A program made the translations under genes and the position numbers. This document shows, piece by piece, positions 62,964 to 64,000 of a stretch of DNA of 64,000 nt. Position 1 is the stretch's first letter, and the number at the start of each line of letters is the position of its first letter. Source of the DNA: Sphingobacterium bovistauri. Lineage in GTDB: Bacteria; Bacteroidota; Bacteroidia; Sphingobacteriales; Sphingobacteriaceae. A model generated the notes under the pieces. That model saw nothing but the letters and a program-made list of their open reading frames with translations, was not told where the DNA came from and did no database searches. The stretch spans positions 1 to 64,000 of the forward strand of contig NZ_JADEYP010000011.1 in assembly GCF_020295405.1 (NCBI RefSeq). The letters run 5' to 3'.

Positions 62964-63701
62964 ATGAATAATATTTTAGGAAATCTATCGCCTGTAGTTA
63001 AAAACATATTGATCATAAATATCATATGTTTTATAGGAACTCTTGTATTCCCAAGTGCTGATAGAATATTGGGGGTTTATTATCCAGATTCACCATTCTT
63101 TAAAATATGGCAACCTATTACCTACATGTTTATGCATGGTAATTATACCAATACAGGTAATATTAGTATCACCCATATCTTTTTTAATATGTTTGCTTTA
63201 GTAATGTTTGGTCCAGTTATAGAGCAAATGTTCGGATCTAAAAGATTTTTACAATACTATATCATTACCGCATTAGGTGCACTAGTACTCCAATATGGTG
63301 TCCAAGCTATCGAAGTATACAGAATTGTAGGTTCTCCGTTTGCTGCTGATTTTATCAATTTGGATATGACAGCTAATCGCATTTCATCATCTTTACCTCT
63401 CAACAGCAGCCAATTACAAACTTTAGGATCAATCTATGCGACTCCTATGGTAGGTGCTTCAGGAGCTATCTTTGGTTTATTATTGGCTTTTGCCTATTTC
63501 TATCCAAATATGCCATTGTACTTTATGTTTATTCCTGTTCCAATCAAAGCAAAATACTTTGTGGGGGCATATATTCTAATTGAAATTTACCTAGGATTCA
63601 GCAACTCCGGGGGCTCAGTAGCACACTTAGCACACGTAGGAGGCGCTCTTTTTGGTTATTTAATGATTAAAATGTGGGGTTACAAAAAAGGATATTATTA
63701 A
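62964..63701 (+). CDS. Rhomboid-family intramembrane serine protease
   Basis: A 245-residue protein of six predicted membrane helices. Catalytic S166 is in GASGAIFG and catalytic H224 in HLAHVGGALFG. The oxyanion-side HGNYTN...THIFFN (H58/N62-type and H71/N75) matches the family. ATG 62964 is chosen over TTG 62937, which lies inside mutL. It is followed by a second rhomboid-like gene 9 bp on, so mutL and the two rhomboids may share a transcript. Confidence 0.92.
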   Translation: MNNILGNLSPVVKNILIINIICFIGTLVFPSADRILGVYYPDSPFFKIWQPITYMFMHGNYTNTGNISITHIFFNMFALVMFGPVIEQMFGSKRFLQYYIITALGALVLQYGVQAIEVYRIVGSPFAADFINLDMTANRISSSLPLNSSQLQTLGSIYATPMVGASGAIFGLLLAFAYFYPNMPLYFMFIPVPIKAKYFVGAYILIEIYLGFSNSGGSVAHLAHVGGALFGYLMIKMWGYKKGYY

Positions 63702-63710
63702 TAGAAGAAA

Positions 63711-64000
63711 ATGAAAGAGAATGTTTTAACATCCTTTATTCGAGACACTTATAAAACAACGTCTATAATCCCCTATGTGATTACCGGACAAGTAGTCTTA
63801 TTCATACTACTACATATTTTTGACCTTATAACATTCTCGGAGAAAACTTCCGTTGACTTATATACTATATTTTATACTGAAAGTATACTTCCGGTTAGTT
63901 TTCGAGAATTTTTGAGTCAACCGTGGTCATTACTAACACATCCGTTCATATACACAAGTCTTTGGAATTTGTTATTTGACTGCCTTTGGTTGTATTGGAT
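63711..64000 (+). CDS. Second rhomboid-family protein, partial (truncated by the window end)
   Basis: The open frame runs from ATG 63711 to the edge (96 codons seen). The product has a soluble N-terminus, a membrane helix (about 21-37), then QPWSLLTHPFIYTSLWNLLFDCLWLYW, in which the W-x-x-x-T-x-x-F and N-x-L-F pattern is that of rhomboids. The catalytic Ser/His would lie beyond the window. It starts 9 bp after the first rhomboid. Confidence 0.75.
   Translation, partial: MKENVLTSFIRDTYKTTSIIPYVITGQVVLFILLHIFDLITFSEKTSVDLYTIFYTESILPVSFREFLSQPWSLLTHPFIYTSLWNLLFDCLWLYW

Overview
The window looks like chromosomal DNA from a Bacteroidota bacterium of the Sphingobacteriaceae type (Sphingobacterium or a close relative; the genus is an inference). 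Base composition is low in G+C. Several promoters carry the Bacteroidetes -7 motif TAnnTTTG, few genes have a Shine-Dalgarno site, and lipoboxes are common. Lineage markers include a SusC/SusD pair, a GldJ-type lipoprotein, a SprE/PorW-like TPR protein, many DUF membrane proteins and a membrane-anchored MutS-like ATPase. I see no transposase, integrase, phage gene or CRISPR array, so this is mostly core chromosome with small accessory islands.

Layout. 1-4.9 kb: two different dihydrolipoyl dehydrogenases flank a hotdog thioesterase and a DUF3817 protein. 4-7.8 kb, minus strand: der, cysS and a secreted NTF2-like protein form a probable operon. 8-12.7 kb, minus strand: an isolated SusC/SusD outer-membrane uptake pair. 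13.1-13.75 kb: six tandem copies of initiator tRNA-fMet with a 117-bp period, diverging from era. 15-21.5 kb: uvrC, a class A penicillin-binding protein and a SprE/PorW-like lipoprotein. 21.6-25 kb: an MFS exporter, ispF and gldJ. 25-28 kb: thioesterase, MutS-like ATPase and pcm. 28.1-29.8 kb: a class D beta-lactamase-like lipoprotein and a DUF4886 hydrolase. 29.9-33 kb: a 38-residue membrane peptide, priA and a DUF423 protein. 33.2-39.8 kb, plus strand: an 875-residue membrane-anchored propeller protein, an nrnA-like phosphoesterase, an FKBP lipoprotein, tatD and L-asparaginase. 39.9-43.2 kb, minus strand: pstSCAB behind a Pho-box-like repeat array. 43.4-49.2 kb, minus strand: a fucosidase operon (GH29, GH95, surface lipoprotein). 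49.5-54.5 kb: metZ, a lipocalin-like lipoprotein, a UPF0104 membrane protein, an SDR enzyme and a secreted alpha/beta hydrolase. 54.8-58.5 kb: a PH-like membrane protein, plsC, a GT2 glycosyltransferase and a second UPF0104 protein. 58.5-64 kb: ruvC, a kinase-fold-like protein of unknown function, an Lrp/AsnC regulator, mutL and two tandem rhomboid-family genes, the second cut by the window edge.

Working together. DNA maintenance genes (uvrC, priA, ruvC, mutL, MutS-like) are scattered, not clustered. Envelope genes dominate: peptidoglycan synthesis, surface lipoproteins, secretion and gliding factors, and membrane lipid/glycolipid enzymes. The fucosidase operon and the SusCD pair point to glycan foraging. 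Convergent genes are often separated by long, near-perfect palindromic terminators that take in the stop codons. The best candidates for new biology are the initiator tRNA array, the kinase-like neighbour of ruvC, the Pho-box array, the membrane MutS-like ATPase, the 875-residue propeller protein, and a group of promoters whose -7 box lies so close to the ATG that the transcripts may be leaderless. I did not find an obvious new defence or mobile system.
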